The translations under genes and the position numbers were made by a program. DNA of 58,400 nt, from assembly GCF_022340605.1 (NCBI RefSeq), contig NZ_JAJDNQ010000088.1, forward strand, positions 1-58,400, in the 5' to 3' direction. The notes below the pieces were generated by a model. It saw only the letters and a program-made list of their open reading frames with translations. It made no database searches and was not told the DNA's origin. Numbering within the stretch: position 1 is the first letter of the stretch; the number at the start of each line of letters is the position of its first letter. Shown here in pieces: positions 1 through 9,499 of this stretch. The stretch comes from Thiohalocapsa sp. GTDB lineage: Bacteria > Pseudomonadota > Gammaproteobacteria > Chromatiales > Chromatiaceae.

Positions 1-495
1 CGGCAGACGGACTTCGTGCTGGCGGTGGGCGAGGCGGCGGCCGAATTCGATCGCACCGTCAACGTCAAGAAGGGCCAGTTCCTCGCGCCCTGGGATATGG
101 CCAACGTGGTGGCCAAGCTCGAGTCCACCGGCTGCCGCAAGCTCGCCCTGGTGGAGCGCGGCGTCACCTTCGGCTATGGCAACCTGGTGGTGGACCCGCG
201 CAGCCTCTACGAGATGGCCAAGACCGGCTATCCGGTCGTGATGGATGCCACCCACGCGGTACAGATGCCAGGGGCGCTCGGCAACGCCTCCGGCGGCAAG
301 CGCGAGTACGTGCCCATCATCGCCCGGGCGGCGGTGGGCGTGGGCGTCGCGGCGCTGTTCCTGGAGGTGCACGACGACCCGGACAACGCCGCCAGCGACG
401 GCCCGAACTCGGTGCGGCTGGAAGACCTGAAAGCCCTGCTGGCCGGGCTGGTGGCGCTGGACCGGGTGCGCAAGGCACCGGCATCCGAGCACTGA
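1..495 (+). CDS. kdsA: 3-deoxy-D-manno-octulosonate 8-phosphate synthase (KdsA), C-terminal part
   Basis: The window opens inside this gene; about 164 C-terminal residues are present and the reading frame is open from base 1. KdsA condenses phosphoenolpyruvate with arabinose 5-phosphate to make KDO-8-phosphate for the LPS inner core, in the cytoplasm. Visible family blocks are RQTDF at the left edge, [37 protein letters not shown] and [15 protein letters not shown], which carry the usual PEP and sugar-phosphate binding residues. The length after these blocks matches a complete C-terminus. Family members are about 280 residues, so roughly 40% of the protein lies upstream. Its position before polysaccharide genes suits an envelope-glycan neighbourhood. 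Confidence 0.95.
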   Translation, partial: RQTDFVLAVGEAAAEFDRTVNVKKGQFLAPWDMANVVAKLESTGCRKLALVERGVTFGYGNLVVDPRSLYEMAKTGYPVVMDATHAVQMPGALGNASGGKREYVPIIARAAVGVGVAALFLEVHDDPDNAASDGPNSVRLEDLKALLAGLVALDRVRKAPASEH

Positions 496-651
496 GCCCA
501 TGGGCCCGTTGGACGTTGCCCACCCGGCGGCGACAACGCCATTCACTGCCGGTCTGCCCCTTTCACGCCGCTGAGCGCAACAGCCGGCGCGATCCCTGGC
601 CTATTGCGGCGCCGCACCCGGCTTCAGTTCAACAGAGCAGCAACTCAACAG

Positions 652-1938
652 ATGGACTCCACAGCAACGGACGCCGAGCACATCGCCATCCTCGGCGCCG
701 GCGCCTCCGGGCTGGCCCTCGGCTGGCTCCTGTCGCAAGCCGGCAAACGGGTGACCCTGTTCGAGGCGGCGCCGCACATCGGCGGCCTCGCGCGCACCTT
801 CGACTGGCACGGCATCCCGTGCGACATCGCCCCGCACCGGCTGCACACCGGCGACATGGAAGTCCTCGATGCGGTCAGATCACTGGTGCCGCTCCGCGAG
901 CATGAGCGGCGCAGCAGAATCCTCATGCGGGGCCGGCAGATCCGGGACCCCATCAATCCCATCGAGCTGGTGCTGCGCTTCCCGCCGCGCACCGGCTTTG
1001 CGCTGGTGTGGGGCTTCCTGAACCGGCCGAAGCTGCCGGAAACGTCGTTCGAAGGGCTGGCGCTGAACCGCTACGGCCGCGGCCTGTACGATTTCTTCTT
1101 CGCGCCCTACACCAAAAAGATGTTCGGCGTGTCGCCGGCGGAGATCTCCGTCACCTGGGGGCGGGAGAAGCTCCGCGCCTCGGGTCTGCTGGACACGCTG
1201 AAGCGTCAGTCCAAGACCTTCTTTCACAGCTTCTGGTATCCGGCGCAGGGCGGCTACCAGGCGATCCTGGATGCCATGCTGGCGCGCGTGCGGGGCGAGG
1301 TGCTGCTCAACGCCCCGGTGACCGGGCTGGAGACGGCAGACGGGCGCATCACCGCGGTGCGCTATCGCCGCGATGGCACGGAGCAACGCTTCGCCTGCGA
1401 CCGGGTCTTCTCGACCATCCCCGCCACCGGGCTCGGACGCATGCTGGGCGAGGAGATTCCACTGCGCTTCAAACGCATCCAGCTCGTGTATCTGGACATC
1501 GCCAGGCCCGAGGTGATGCCCTACCAGTGGGTCTATTTCGGCGACGGCGACGTGGTGATCAACCGCATGGCCGAGTTCCAGCACTTCCATCCGGACCTGC
1601 CGCCTCGCGACCACAGCGTGCTTTGCGCCGAGGTGACCATGGACACCGACCGGCCTGTGGCGGACGTGCTCGAGGCCCTGGAGCGCTATGGCCTGGTGAG
1701 CCGCGAAGAGGTCAGGGACACCCTGGTGCTCACCGAGGATTGCGGCTATCCGGTCTACGACAAGGGCTTCGAGGCCGCCCGCGAGCAGGCGCAGGCGCTG
1801 TTCGGGCGCTTCGACAATCTGCACTGCGTCGGCCGCAACGCGGAGTTCCGCCACATCGAGACGGACGAGGACATCGCCTCCGCCGCCGCGTGCCTGCGGC
1901 GCATCTACGGGGACGCGTCCGTCGTGCTGCGGCCATGA
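652..1938 (+). CDS. FAD-dependent oxidoreductase, amine oxidase / UDP-galactopyranose mutase-like
   Basis: 428 residues from the ATG at 652; an in-frame TTG at 604 would add 16 residues, but ATG followed by a dinucleotide-binding fold is preferred. The N-terminus has the Rossmann FAD motif ILGAGASG (about residues 13-20), the acidic end of the second strand (LFEA) and the GG doublet (HIGGLAR) typical of the NAD(P)-binding_8/amine-oxidase superfamily. The C-terminus has a second FAD-contact segment (NLHCVGRNAEFRH). Such proteins in polysaccharide loci include UDP-galactopyranose mutase and protoporphyrinogen-oxidase-like desaturases; the substrate cannot be told here. The stop overlaps the next ATG (ATGA), so it is probably translationally coupled to the membrane protein downstream. 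Confidence 0.8.
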   Translation: MDSTATDAEHIAILGAGASGLALGWLLSQAGKRVTLFEAAPHIGGLARTFDWHGIPCDIAPHRLHTGDMEVLDAVRSLVPLREHERRSRILMRGRQIRDPINPIELVLRFPPRTGFALVWGFLNRPKLPETSFEGLALNRYGRGLYDFFFAPYTKKMFGVSPAEISVTWGREKLRASGLLDTLKRQSKTFFHSFWYPAQGGYQAILDAMLARVRGEVLLNAPVTGLETADGRITAVRYRRDGTEQRFACDRVFSTIPATGLGRMLGEEIPLRFKRIQLVYLDIARPEVMPYQWVYFGDGDVVINRMAEFQHFHPDLPPRDHSVLCAEVTMDTDRPVADVLEALERYGLVSREEVRDTLVLTEDCGYPVYDKGFEAAREQAQALFGRFDNLHCVGRNAEFRHIETDEDIASAAACLRRIYGDASVVLRP

Positions 1939-2948
1939 AGCGCGTCGCGGGCCTCGCCGTTGCAGGCATCGTGACAGCGGCCACGCTGACCTACGCCATC
2001 TGGGGCGCCGACCTCGGGGCACTCTGGCGCACGCTGCTCAACGGCAGGCTCTGGGTCGTGGTGCCCTTCCTCGCGGTGCTCGCCGTGTTCTTTTTCAGCA
2101 ATGCCCAGCGCTGGGGCTGGATGCTGCGGCCGTTCGGCCGGTTTTCGGCGTGGCAGCTGATGCCCTCCATGATGATCGGGTTCGCGGCCAACAACCTGTT
2201 GCCGCTGCGCGTTGGCGAGCTGATCCGCGCCTACCTGCTGGCCAAGGACGAGCGGCTGTCCAAGAGCGGGGTGCTGATGAACCTGGTGCTGGAGCGGCTC
2301 TTGGACCTGATCGGCATCCTGGTCATTTACGTGATGGCACTGGCGCTGGCGCCCGCGGCGCCACCCGGTTTTCGCACCAGCGCCTGGGTCGCCGCGGCGG
2401 CCGTGCTTGGGCTAGGGACCGTGCTCGCCGCCTTCGTCCTGCTGCCACGGACCATCGACCGGCTCTGGCGCGGGCTGTCGGCGCGGCTGCCGGCGACGCT
2501 CGGCGAGCGCGGCAGCATCTATCTGGCGCAGTTCGAGAAGGGCCTGTCCCCGATGCGCCAGCCCGGCCCCGCGGCGCTGTTGATCGGCTACTCCATCGGC
2601 CGCTGGCTGCTGGCGGTGGCGCTGGCCTGGCTGTCGATCTACGCCTACGCGGGCGCGGTGCCGCTGCCGGTGGCGATGATCACCATCGGCATCACGGCCT
2701 TCGCCGTGGCGCTGCCGAGCGCGCCCGGCTTTGTTGGGCCGATGCAGGCAGCCTTCGTGTTCGCGCTGACGCCGTTCGGGATCGAACACGAGGCGGCGCT
2801 GGCGGCAAGTGTGCTGTTCCTGCTTGGACACTGGATCCCGGTGACTGCGGTCGGCGCGCTGTTCCTGGCCTCCCGACACCTGTCGTTCCGCGAGGTGGCG
2901 GCGCGCGCCGAGGCGAATGCACCCCTACCGACCGGGCGCGCGCCGTGA
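1935..2948 (+). CDS. UPF0104 / lysylphosphatidylglycerol-synthase-type integral membrane protein
   Basis: 337 residues with about eight hydrophobic segments. The family signature around NNLLPLRVGELIRAYLL (near residue 90) and the later PSAPGFVGPMQAAFVF segment are characteristic of the LPG_synthase_TM (PF03706) family, which includes the flippase half of MprF. The aminoacyl-transferase half of MprF is absent. Members found in glycan loci are thought to move lipid-linked substrates or to assist lipid modification; that role is inferred. The start overlaps the upstream stop (ATGA), and the stop overlaps the next start by one base, so the gene sits in the middle of a coupled set. Confidence 0.85.
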   Translation: MKRVAGLAVAGIVTAATLTYAIWGADLGALWRTLLNGRLWVVVPFLAVLAVFFFSNAQRWGWMLRPFGRFSAWQLMPSMMIGFAANNLLPLRVGELIRAYLLAKDERLSKSGVLMNLVLERLLDLIGILVIYVMALALAPAAPPGFRTSAWVAAAAVLGLGTVLAAFVLLPRTIDRLWRGLSARLPATLGERGSIYLAQFEKGLSPMRQPGPAALLIGYSIGRWLLAVALAWLSIYAYAGAVPLPVAMITIGITAFAVALPSAPGFVGPMQAAFVFALTPFGIEHEAALAASVLFLLGHWIPVTAVGALFLASRHLSFREVAARAEANAPLPTGRAP

Positions 2949-4375
2949 TGGGTGCCTGCAACGCGGCGCCGCGGCGGCCGAGCACCGGCGGCGCGCGGAC
3001 CTTCATCGTGGCCGTGGCGGTGTTGCTGGCGTTGCGGCTGGGCCTGCTGGTGTTGCGGTGGGTGGTTGGCGGCGAGCCCTTGCAGCCCGACTCGCCCCTG
3101 TATCTGCAACTGGCAAGCGGTCTCGTGCAGCATGGCTGGTTCTCGTCCAGCCTGGAGGCGTATCGCCCGGAGGTGTTTCGCACGCCGGGCTATCCGGCCT
3201 ATCTGGCGGTGTTCCAGTGGCTGGGGCTGGAAAGTACCTTCTGGCCGCTGCTGGTGCAGGAGCTCCTGTATCTCGGCACCGTCGCCGCATTCTTCTATGG
3301 CACACGGGCGCTGTTGGATGTCGGGCTCGCGCGCGCCGTGGTGCTGTTTCTGCTCATCGAGCCCGGCGGTATCGCGTATCCGAAGCTCATCCTGAGCGAT
3401 ACGCTGCATCTGGCGCTGATCGTGCCCGCGGTGCTCGCCCTGGGCTGGCATCTGAAGACCGGGCGCTGGCCGTGGCTCGTCGCTGCCGGCGTGCTGCTCG
3501 GCGCCGCCGCCTGGGTGCGGCCGGCCGCCTTCCTGCTGCCGGTGGTGTTCGCGCCGGTGCTGCTCGTCGCCGGCCGGTTCCGGGGCATCGCCTTCGCCAG
3601 GGCCGGCATGCTGATACTGGTGACGACGCTGGCCTTGAGCCCCTGGCTCGCCCGCAATCAGGTACTGTTCGGCATACCCTATCTGTCCGGTCAGGCCAGC
3701 AACATGCTCGTCAACTATCACCTCCCCTACGTGTGGGAGGTGACCCGCGGTCTGCCCTTTCAGCAGGGCCAGCGCGAGGCGGCGGCGCTCGGCGGGCGGG
3801 CCGTCGCCTCCGCGGAGCGCGAGCGGGGGCGACCACTGGACGTGGTCGAGCGCCTGGACGTGCAACAGCAAGCGGCCCTCGATGCGCTGCACCAGCATCC
3901 GCTCGCCTACGCGCAGCGCTGGGTCATCGGCATGTTGAAGACGCTGCTCGGCCCCGGTCTGCTGGACGCCTATGGCGCTTACGGCCACCAGGCGGACCGG
4001 GTGCGCTTCTCGACCATCGACGAGGCATCGTTCGTGCGCAAGGTGACGCTGTTCCTGAAGGGGCAGGATCTGTTCGTGCTCGGCGAGGTGCTGCTGCGCG
4101 GCGTCATGCTGTTGCTGGCCTTGGTGGGGGCGGTGGTGATCCTGCGCTCGGGTAATCCGTTCCTGTGGATCATCCTGCTGTTCAGCGCCTACACGGTGGC
4201 GATCCCCGGGCCCATGGGGCTGACGCGGCTGCGCTTCGCGGCGGAGGGCTTCTTGTTTCTGCAGGCGTGGCTCGGGCTGCGCTGTCTGCTCGACCTGCGC
4301 GCTGAGCGCCGATCCGCGACGCGGCATGATCGCGGGACAGCGTTGCTCGCCGACGACGAGCGGCCCGCGGCATGA
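2948..4375 (+). CDS. GT39/PMT-like membrane glycosyltransferase (dolichyl-phosphate-mannose-type)
   Basis: 475 residues, multi-spanning. Near the N-terminus, after the first membrane helix, is a periplasmic loop with an acidic pair in QPDSPLYLQLA, in the position where PMT_2/ArnT-type GT-C enzymes keep their catalytic Asp. FRTPGYPAYLAVF follows, also typical of this superfamily. Ten or more hydrophobic stretches continue to about residue 440. The ATG at 2948 overlaps the upstream TGA and the 3' end overlaps the next start (ATGA), so four genes here are coupled. The enzyme probably transfers a sugar from a polyprenyl-phosphate donor on the periplasmic face; acceptor and sugar are unknown. Confidence 0.75.
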   Translation: MGACNAAPRRPSTGGARTFIVAVAVLLALRLGLLVLRWVVGGEPLQPDSPLYLQLASGLVQHGWFSSSLEAYRPEVFRTPGYPAYLAVFQWLGLESTFWPLLVQELLYLGTVAAFFYGTRALLDVGLARAVVLFLLIEPGGIAYPKLILSDTLHLALIVPAVLALGWHLKTGRWPWLVAAGVLLGAAAWVRPAAFLLPVVFAPVLLVAGRFRGIAFARAGMLILVTTLALSPWLARNQVLFGIPYLSGQASNMLVNYHLPYVWEVTRGLPFQQGQREAAALGGRAVASAERERGRPLDVVERLDVQQQAALDALHQHPLAYAQRWVIGMLKTLLGPGLLDAYGAYGHQADRVRFSTIDEASFVRKVTLFLKGQDLFVLGEVLLRGVMLLLALVGAVVILRSGNPFLWIILLFSAYTVAIPGPMGLTRLRFAAEGFLFLQAWLGLRCLLDLRAERRSATRHDRGTALLADDERPAA

Positions 4376-5358
4376 CGGGCGCTCACCCGCGGCGCTATCT
4401 CGTGACCGGCGCCAATGGCTTCGTCGGCAGGGCGTTGTGCACGTACCTCGGCCGCCGCGGCGACGCCGTGCGCGCGCTGGTGCGCCAACCGACCGATGGT
4501 CCCTGGGACGAGACGGTCGCGTGCGATCTGGGCACCGATCCGTTGCCCGGCGCGCTGATGAACGGCATCGATGGCGTCTTCCACCTGGCCGGTGTCGCGC
4601 ACATGCAGGACATCGCCGCCGTGCCAGACGCCACCTACGAGCGCGTGAACGTCGCCGGCACCTCGGCACTGCTCGACGCTGCCGCGGCAGCCGGTGTGCG
4701 CCGGTTCGTCTACTTCAGCAGCATCAAGGCGGTGGCAGACCCCGGCGAGCAATGTGTAGACGAGCGCTGGGAAGCGCCGCCGACAGACGCTTACGGCCGA
4801 TCGAAGCGGGAGGCGGAGCAACGGGTGCGCGACGCCGGCCGGCAACACGGCCTGCACGTGTGCAATCTGCGTCCCTGTCTGGTCTACGGGCCTGGCGTCA
4901 AGGGGAATCTGGCGCGCATGATCGACGCCATCGATCGTGGCCGCTTCCCGCCGCTACCGGACTTCCACAACCGGCGCTCGATGATCGGCGTCGACGATCT
5001 CCTGGACGCCGCGTGGCTCGCCATGCACAACGAGGCCGCGAACGGGCAGACCTTTATCGTCGCGGACGGCGTCGACTACTCCACGCGCGCGTTGTTTCTT
5101 GCCATCAGCGAGGCGCTCGGCAAGTCCGTCCCGGCGTGGACGCTGCCCCGCTCGCTGCTGTCCGCTGCAGCGCTGACCGGCGACCTGCTCGGCGCCGTAT
5201 CCGGCCGCTCACCGCCCTTCAGCAGCGCCGTCCTGCACCGACTCCGCGGGTGGAACTGTTTCCGCGCCAGCCATCTCCGGGAAACGCTGGGATGGAGACC
5301 GCGGATGTGCTTTGCGGACGCGCTACCGGAGATGATTCGCGCCCGCCGCGAGACCTGA
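4372..5358 (+). CDS. NAD-dependent sugar epimerase/dehydratase (extended SDR)
   Basis: 328 residues. The nucleotide-binding motif TGANGFVG is at about residues 12-19, FHLAGVAH is the usual second cofactor contact, SSIKAV follows, and the catalytic YxxxK is YGRSK at about residue 143. RPCLVYGPGVKGNLARMI is the substrate-side segment typical of WcaG/UDP-glucose-4-epimerase-like proteins. It probably interconverts or reduces a nucleotide sugar, or acts on a polyprenyl-linked sugar; the exact substrate cannot be read. It is last in the coupled plus-strand set, overlapping the membrane glycosyltransferase by four bases, and converges 40 bases ahead of a minus-strand glycosyltransferase. Confidence 0.85.
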   Translation: MTGAHPRRYLVTGANGFVGRALCTYLGRRGDAVRALVRQPTDGPWDETVACDLGTDPLPGALMNGIDGVFHLAGVAHMQDIAAVPDATYERVNVAGTSALLDAAAAAGVRRFVYFSSIKAVADPGEQCVDERWEAPPTDAYGRSKREAEQRVRDAGRQHGLHVCNLRPCLVYGPGVKGNLARMIDAIDRGRFPPLPDFHNRRSMIGVDDLLDAAWLAMHNEAANGQTFIVADGVDYSTRALFLAISEALGKSVPAWTLPRSLLSAAALTGDLLGAVSGRSPPFSSAVLHRLRGWNCFRASHLRETLGWRPRMCFADALPEMIRARRET

Positions 5359-5398
5359 CGCGAGCGTTTAGCGCGGCGCCCGCTCGGGGCGTGGGTGC

Positions 5399-6691
5399 TC
5401 AGGCGCCGCCGCCCGGACGGGGATGCGGATTTTCCCGTGTCGTCGGCAGCACTTGCCGATAGACCGCCAGCGTCGCGCTGGCAACCTCATCGATGCCGAA
5501 TGCGCTCACGGCGAGCTGGCGCGAGCGCTCGCCGTAGCGCCGGCGCAACGCCGCGTCTTCAATCAGGCTGGCGAGCGCATCCGCCAGTCGCACACTGTCG
5601 CGGGCGGGCACCAGCAGCCCGTTGCTGCCGTGACGCACCACTTCGCGGCAGCCGGGAACGTCCGAAGCCACCAGTGGCAGTCCGGCGGCCGCAGCTTCGA
5701 TGAGGATCGTCGGCAGGCCCTCGCGGTAAGACGGGAGGCAGACGATGTGCGCGTCGGCGAGCGTCGCCGACATATCGTCCCGATGCCCCCACCATTCAAC
5801 CACGCCCTCCGCCTGCCAGGCACGCAGCCGTTCGACGGGCACCGCCGACGGGTTGCCCGTGTCGGGCTTGCCGACCAAGACGAGGCGTGCCCCAATGCCG
5901 CGCGCGGCGAGCAGCCGGGCGGCATCCACGAACTCTTGCACACCCTTGTCCCAAAGCATTCGGGACGCCAGGATCACGGTGACCGGGGGCGGCGGCTCGG
6001 GAGCCGGCCGGAAACGGCTCAGATCGACGCCGGCGCCGCGGATCAGGACCGGGGCGATGCCGGCCTCGTGCCTGAGCTGCTGCGCATCCTCCGGATTCTG
6101 CACGATAATCCGGACATGCTCGGCGCCGAGCAGCAGACGGTAAGCGGCGGTAACCAGAGGACGCAAAACACGCGCCTTGAGCGCCGCCGACGTGAACACG
6201 AATCCCATGCCGGCCAGGGTGCCGACGATTGCGCGCACCCCCGCCAGACGCGCGGCGAGCGTGCCGTACAGGACCGGCTTCTGCGCAATGGCATGAAACA
6301 AATCCGGCCGCTCCCGCCGCAGCAGGCGCCACAGCGTCGCCACGGAGCGCAGTTCCACGAGCGGATTGAGCCCCTTGCGGGACAAGCGCATCGGCAACAG
6401 GCGCAGACCGGCCGTTCGTATCCGGGCGGCACACCCGGCGTCCGTGACCTCGGTGATCACGGCGACATCGAATCCCTCCTCCCGCAACGCCTCGGCCAAG
6501 GGCAGCCAATGGAGGCAGAAGTACCAGTCCACAGCCACGCAGAGGGCGACGCGTTGTGCCGACCGGCGCTCTCCGGGGCCGGCGGACCCTCCGCCGCTTG
6601 CCGACGGCGTGACAGCAGATGGATTCACGCCTCTGATGTCACCGCTCCCGACTGATCGTGGGCGATGCTGGAGCCACTGAAAGCGACTCAT
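5399..6691 (-). CDS. Glycosyltransferase family 4 (GT-B fold)
   Basis: 430 residues from the ATG at 6691. The first ~45 residues are low-complexity and Ser/Gly/Pro-rich, so translation may begin later, near the first strand (ALCVAVDWYF). The C-terminal half shows GT4 features: ASRMLWDKGVQEFVDAARLL, the glycine turn in VLVGKPDTGN, the nucleotide-sugar-binding segment CLPSYREGLPTILIEAAAAGLP with its conserved Glu residues, and DVPGCREVV. It resembles WbnK/CapM-type enzymes that extend surface glycans from UDP- or GDP-sugars. The N-terminus overlaps the 3' end of the upstream glycosyltransferase by about 50 bases, consistent with one transcript read leftwards. Confidence 0.9.
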   Translation of the reverse strand: MSRFQWLQHRPRSVGSGDIRGVNPSAVTPSASGGGSAGPGERRSAQRVALCVAVDWYFCLHWLPLAEALREEGFDVAVITEVTDAGCAARIRTAGLRLLPMRLSRKGLNPLVELRSVATLWRLLRRERPDLFHAIAQKPVLYGTLAARLAGVRAIVGTLAGMGFVFTSAALKARVLRPLVTAAYRLLLGAEHVRIIVQNPEDAQQLRHEAGIAPVLIRGAGVDLSRFRPAPEPPPPVTVILASRMLWDKGVQEFVDAARLLAARGIGARLVLVGKPDTGNPSAVPVERLRAWQAEGVVEWWGHRDDMSATLADAHIVCLPSYREGLPTILIEAAAAGLPLVASDVPGCREVVRHGSNGLLVPARDSVRLADALASLIEDAALRRRYGERSRQLAVSAFGIDEVASATLAVYRQVLPTTRENPHPRPGGGA

Positions 6692-7805
6692 AAAGTGCCT
6701 GATAGCGCTCGGCGATGACGCGCAGATCGAACCGCGCTTCGATGCGCACCCGCGCCGCCCGTCCGAGCGCCTGCCGCGCCTCCTCGCCGAGTGACAGCAC
6801 CGACGTCATCGCATCGGCCAGCGCGACGGCATTCCTCGGTGGCACGACGCGACCCGTGTCCCCGACCATTTCCGCCGCGTCACCGACGTCGGTGACGACA
6901 CATGGGACCCCCGCGCTCATCGCCTCGCCAACTGCGAGCGGGAATGCCTCGCCATACGCGGATGACAACACGCACAGGTCGAGCGCCTGCAGCAAGCGTG
7001 GTACGTCACCACGCAGCCCCAACAGATGGAAGCGGTTGCGATGCGGCCTGTGCGCGTCGAGCCAGCCGCCGAGCTCCGCGTTGTGCTCATCGCAGCCACG
7101 CCCGATCAACAGGAAATGCGCCGACGGAACGCGACCTGCAACCGCGGCGGCTGCGCGGACAAAATTCTCGTAATCCTTCTGCGGATCGAAGCGCGCGACC
7201 ATGCCCACCAACAGCGCGTCGGGTGGAACCCCAAGCACGCGCCTGACCTCACTGCGGGCACCTGCTGCTGGCCGATACAGAGTCGTGTCGATGCCATTCG
7301 GAATGACCACGAACTTGCTCGCGTCGTAGCCTAACCCCGTATGCAGCTGTGCGGCGCGCTCGGAACAGGAGATGATCTTGCGCGGCAACCAATGCGACAA
7401 GCGTGCATTGACGCGCACGACCGCGCGCGTCGAGAGCTTGGTACGCCGCTTGTCCAGATCGCTATTATGCAGTCCCCAAACAACCGGCGCCTTGGTCGAC
7501 AGCGCCGCAGCCAGGCCGCCAAGCAAGTCGGCATGATACATCCAGGTCTGGACAACGTCTGGGCGCGAGGCGCCGATCAACGGCCGCAAGCGCATCAAAG
7601 AGAGACCGGCTCGCAAGCCGGGCTGCACGCCAGCACTTTGGACCGGGACGTCCAAATCCCGCAATCGGCCGACCAGCTCACCTCCGTCCAATAACGACAA
7701 AACGGCCGGCTGCGCGCGGGATCGATCCGTTGCGGACAACAACGCACAGAGCATTGCTTCCGCGCCTCCAACGCTGAGATCGGTGATGACGTGAAGAATG
7801 CGCAA
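6639..7805 (-). CDS. Glycosyltransferase family 4 (GT-B fold), TTG start
   Basis: 388 residues. The start is TTG at 7805, but the N-terminus (RILHVITDLSVGGAE) is the standard first strand and glycine loop of GT4 enzymes, and a strong Shine-Dalgarno-like AGAGGTGG lies a few bases upstream, which supports the unusual start. Later family blocks are VVIPNGIDTTLYRP, VARFDPQKDYENFVRAAA, LIGRG, SSAYGEAFPLAVGEAMSAG (the conserved EX7E region) and VTDVGDAAEMV. It should add one hexose or hexosamine to a lipid-linked oligosaccharide in the cytoplasm. Its 3' end overlaps the next glycosyltransferase in the same direction. Confidence 0.92.
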   Translation of the reverse strand: MRILHVITDLSVGGAEAMLCALLSATDRSRAQPAVLSLLDGGELVGRLRDLDVPVQSAGVQPGLRAGLSLMRLRPLIGASRPDVVQTWMYHADLLGGLAAALSTKAPVVWGLHNSDLDKRRTKLSTRAVVRVNARLSHWLPRKIISCSERAAQLHTGLGYDASKFVVIPNGIDTTLYRPAAGARSEVRRVLGVPPDALLVGMVARFDPQKDYENFVRAAAAVAGRVPSAHFLLIGRGCDEHNAELGGWLDAHRPHRNRFHLLGLRGDVPRLLQALDLCVLSSAYGEAFPLAVGEAMSAGVPCVVTDVGDAAEMVGDTGRVVPPRNAVALADAMTSVLSLGEEARQALGRAARVRIEARFDLRVIAERYQALYESLSVAPASPTISRER

Positions 7806-7893
7806 CGTCCACCTCTACGTACTGGGCGATCCCCTGCCCTGGCCCGGCAGCGCAGAGTACGCCGTGGAGCACAATGGGTACCGGTGCCCAGCT

Positions 7894-9123
7894 TTACTCT
7901 CGATTGAGAAGCCATGCCAAGAAGGGCTGAAACAGCGCCTCGCGATACGCTTGCGAACCTGGGCTGCGATGCCTTGTCATATGTCTAGTCCACGCGCCCC
8001 TACCCTGAATGCGCACGTCTGCGCCCAGCCGGCACGCTTCCCTCTCCAACCACGTTCCCGAGGGAACCGCTATCTGCAAGCCATACCATACTGCCATCCA
8101 CAGAAGACCGGACGTCTTGTGGCTGTATGCCGCCGCGTCATAGTCCAAACGGATGCTCCCGCTCCGACGCAATTCATGAACAAGGTCAGCGTCATCCAAG
8201 AATCCGTCAATCACCAAGACTCGCTCGTCGCGCGCTGCCGCACGCTCGATGTCCGCAATGGCTTTGCTTGCTCGCTTACCCACCTTCGCAGTCCGCACGA
8301 ACTGGACCAAGAATACGTCGTCGCGTCGCGCCCTGCGAAGACTGCGACTGAGCACGTCCGGCACGCGAAAAAAGCCCTTCTCTTCCTTCACAATCCCCAA
8401 GTATAGAATGGCGCGGCGGCCCCCACTGAAATTCTGCGACGGCCCGTTGTGTCTATCAGCAACAACCGGGGCCTCTACATCCAAGACCAAACATGGGTGC
8501 ACGGGCAACGGGGCGGGCAGGTCAAGAAGCCGGCGATAGCTCTCCGCATACTCATCGCACGACGCATACAAGCGCACCTCTTCCAGTTGATGCAAAGGCC
8601 AAAACGTTTGGAAGAAGCGCAGCCGCCTGGCCCCATCATAGGTGACCCCCTCAGGGTCTACGCCCGGTGCGTACATCAACAAACACTCATGCCGCATCAC
8701 CGCGCCCCTCTCTCTTGCCATCTGAATCCCTAACGACAGGGCGGCCGCATGCTCGCATGAGAGGGTGTGGTGCAGTACCTGGACTCTGCTTGGATCGGTA
8801 CTTGCCGCGATTTCCGCAAAAACCTTCGCGTACTCGCGGGCAAGCCCTTGAACCCAATTCCAATGCCGAGAAACACTAAACTCCTGCTTGATCAACTCGT
8901 AGGAATCGGTGGAAAAAGCGGCATGAAAGCCCGGGGGCAGGTGTTGCGACGGCGCGAAAGCGCCGCCCCCGGGTCGCTGCGAACCCCAAAATTCAACGCT
9001 GACGCTGGCGCGCCGCCCGCTCTGAGCCAGCAGTTTGGCGATGGAAAGGTGATGTACGCCACGGAATCCTAGCGCCGGGTCGACTACCGCGACATGTCGG
9101 TTCGTGGATACTGTCCGGACCAT
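7894..9123 (-). CDS. Probable GT-B-type glycosyltransferase, divergent
   Basis: 409 residues. It starts with a strand and glycine/histidine loop (VVDPALGFRGVHHLSIAKLL) like the acceptor domain of GT-B enzymes. In the second half ILYLGIVKEEKGFFRVPDVL resembles the start of the donor-binding domain of GT1/GT4 proteins. The later SHKTSGLLWMAVWYGLQIAVP matches the donor-site helix only in outline and lacks the usual EX7E. Its DNA is visibly richer in A and T than the genes to the left. It lies 88 bases upstream of the TTG-start glycosyltransferase in the same direction. Glycosyltransferase is the best guess; the family is not identified. Confidence 0.55.
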   Translation of the reverse strand: MVRTVSTNRHVAVVDPALGFRGVHHLSIAKLLAQSGRRASVSVEFWGSQRPGGGAFAPSQHLPPGFHAAFSTDSYELIKQEFSVSRHWNWVQGLAREYAKVFAEIAASTDPSRVQVLHHTLSCEHAAALSLGIQMARERGAVMRHECLLMYAPGVDPEGVTYDGARRLRFFQTFWPLHQLEEVRLYASCDEYAESYRRLLDLPAPLPVHPCLVLDVEAPVVADRHNGPSQNFSGGRRAILYLGIVKEEKGFFRVPDVLSRSLRRARRDDVFLVQFVRTAKVGKRASKAIADIERAAARDERVLVIDGFLDDADLVHELRRSGSIRLDYDAAAYSHKTSGLLWMAVWYGLQIAVPSGTWLEREACRLGADVRIQGRGAWTRHMTRHRSPGSQAYREALFQPFLAWLLNRE

Positions 9124-9499
9124 TAGAATATACGCATCGAGCTACCGTTGCGGCCCTGCAGCATCGTAATACGACGGTCCGCCCGCGTTCAATCTGTATT
9201 GGCGCAGAGCCGGCAGCACCTTGCGGCTCCAACATTTCCATGATGCTCAGCCCTTTGCGTATAAGCGAAAGGACATTGCGGCGGCGGTACCCCCACAGGC
9301 CTGGGGTCGCGCGACGGGAGGATAGCGAATCATCGAATACGTTGGGACTCGTGCCGACTATCTGCGAGCGACGCCCAGACACTGCCAGCGGACGGCGCAT
9401 TCTTGCGCCATGCGCCGGCATCCGACGGCGGGATGCGGGCACTTGCCAGTGCCTTGTTATTGTGTAGCAACGCCGCCGCCGACATGACGACGAAATCCC
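9124..9499. other. Intergenic gap without recognised gene
   Basis: 376 bases between two minus-strand genes. Short open frames here are shadows or have no ribosome-binding site and no recognisable protein. A promoter for the leftward glycosyltransferases is likely, but no convincing -35/-10 pair could be picked out. Confidence 0.5.

Noticed and set aside
2645..4669. 674-codon minus-strand frame
   Set aside because: Gln/Arg/His-rich shadow of the membrane glycosyltransferase and epimerase genes.
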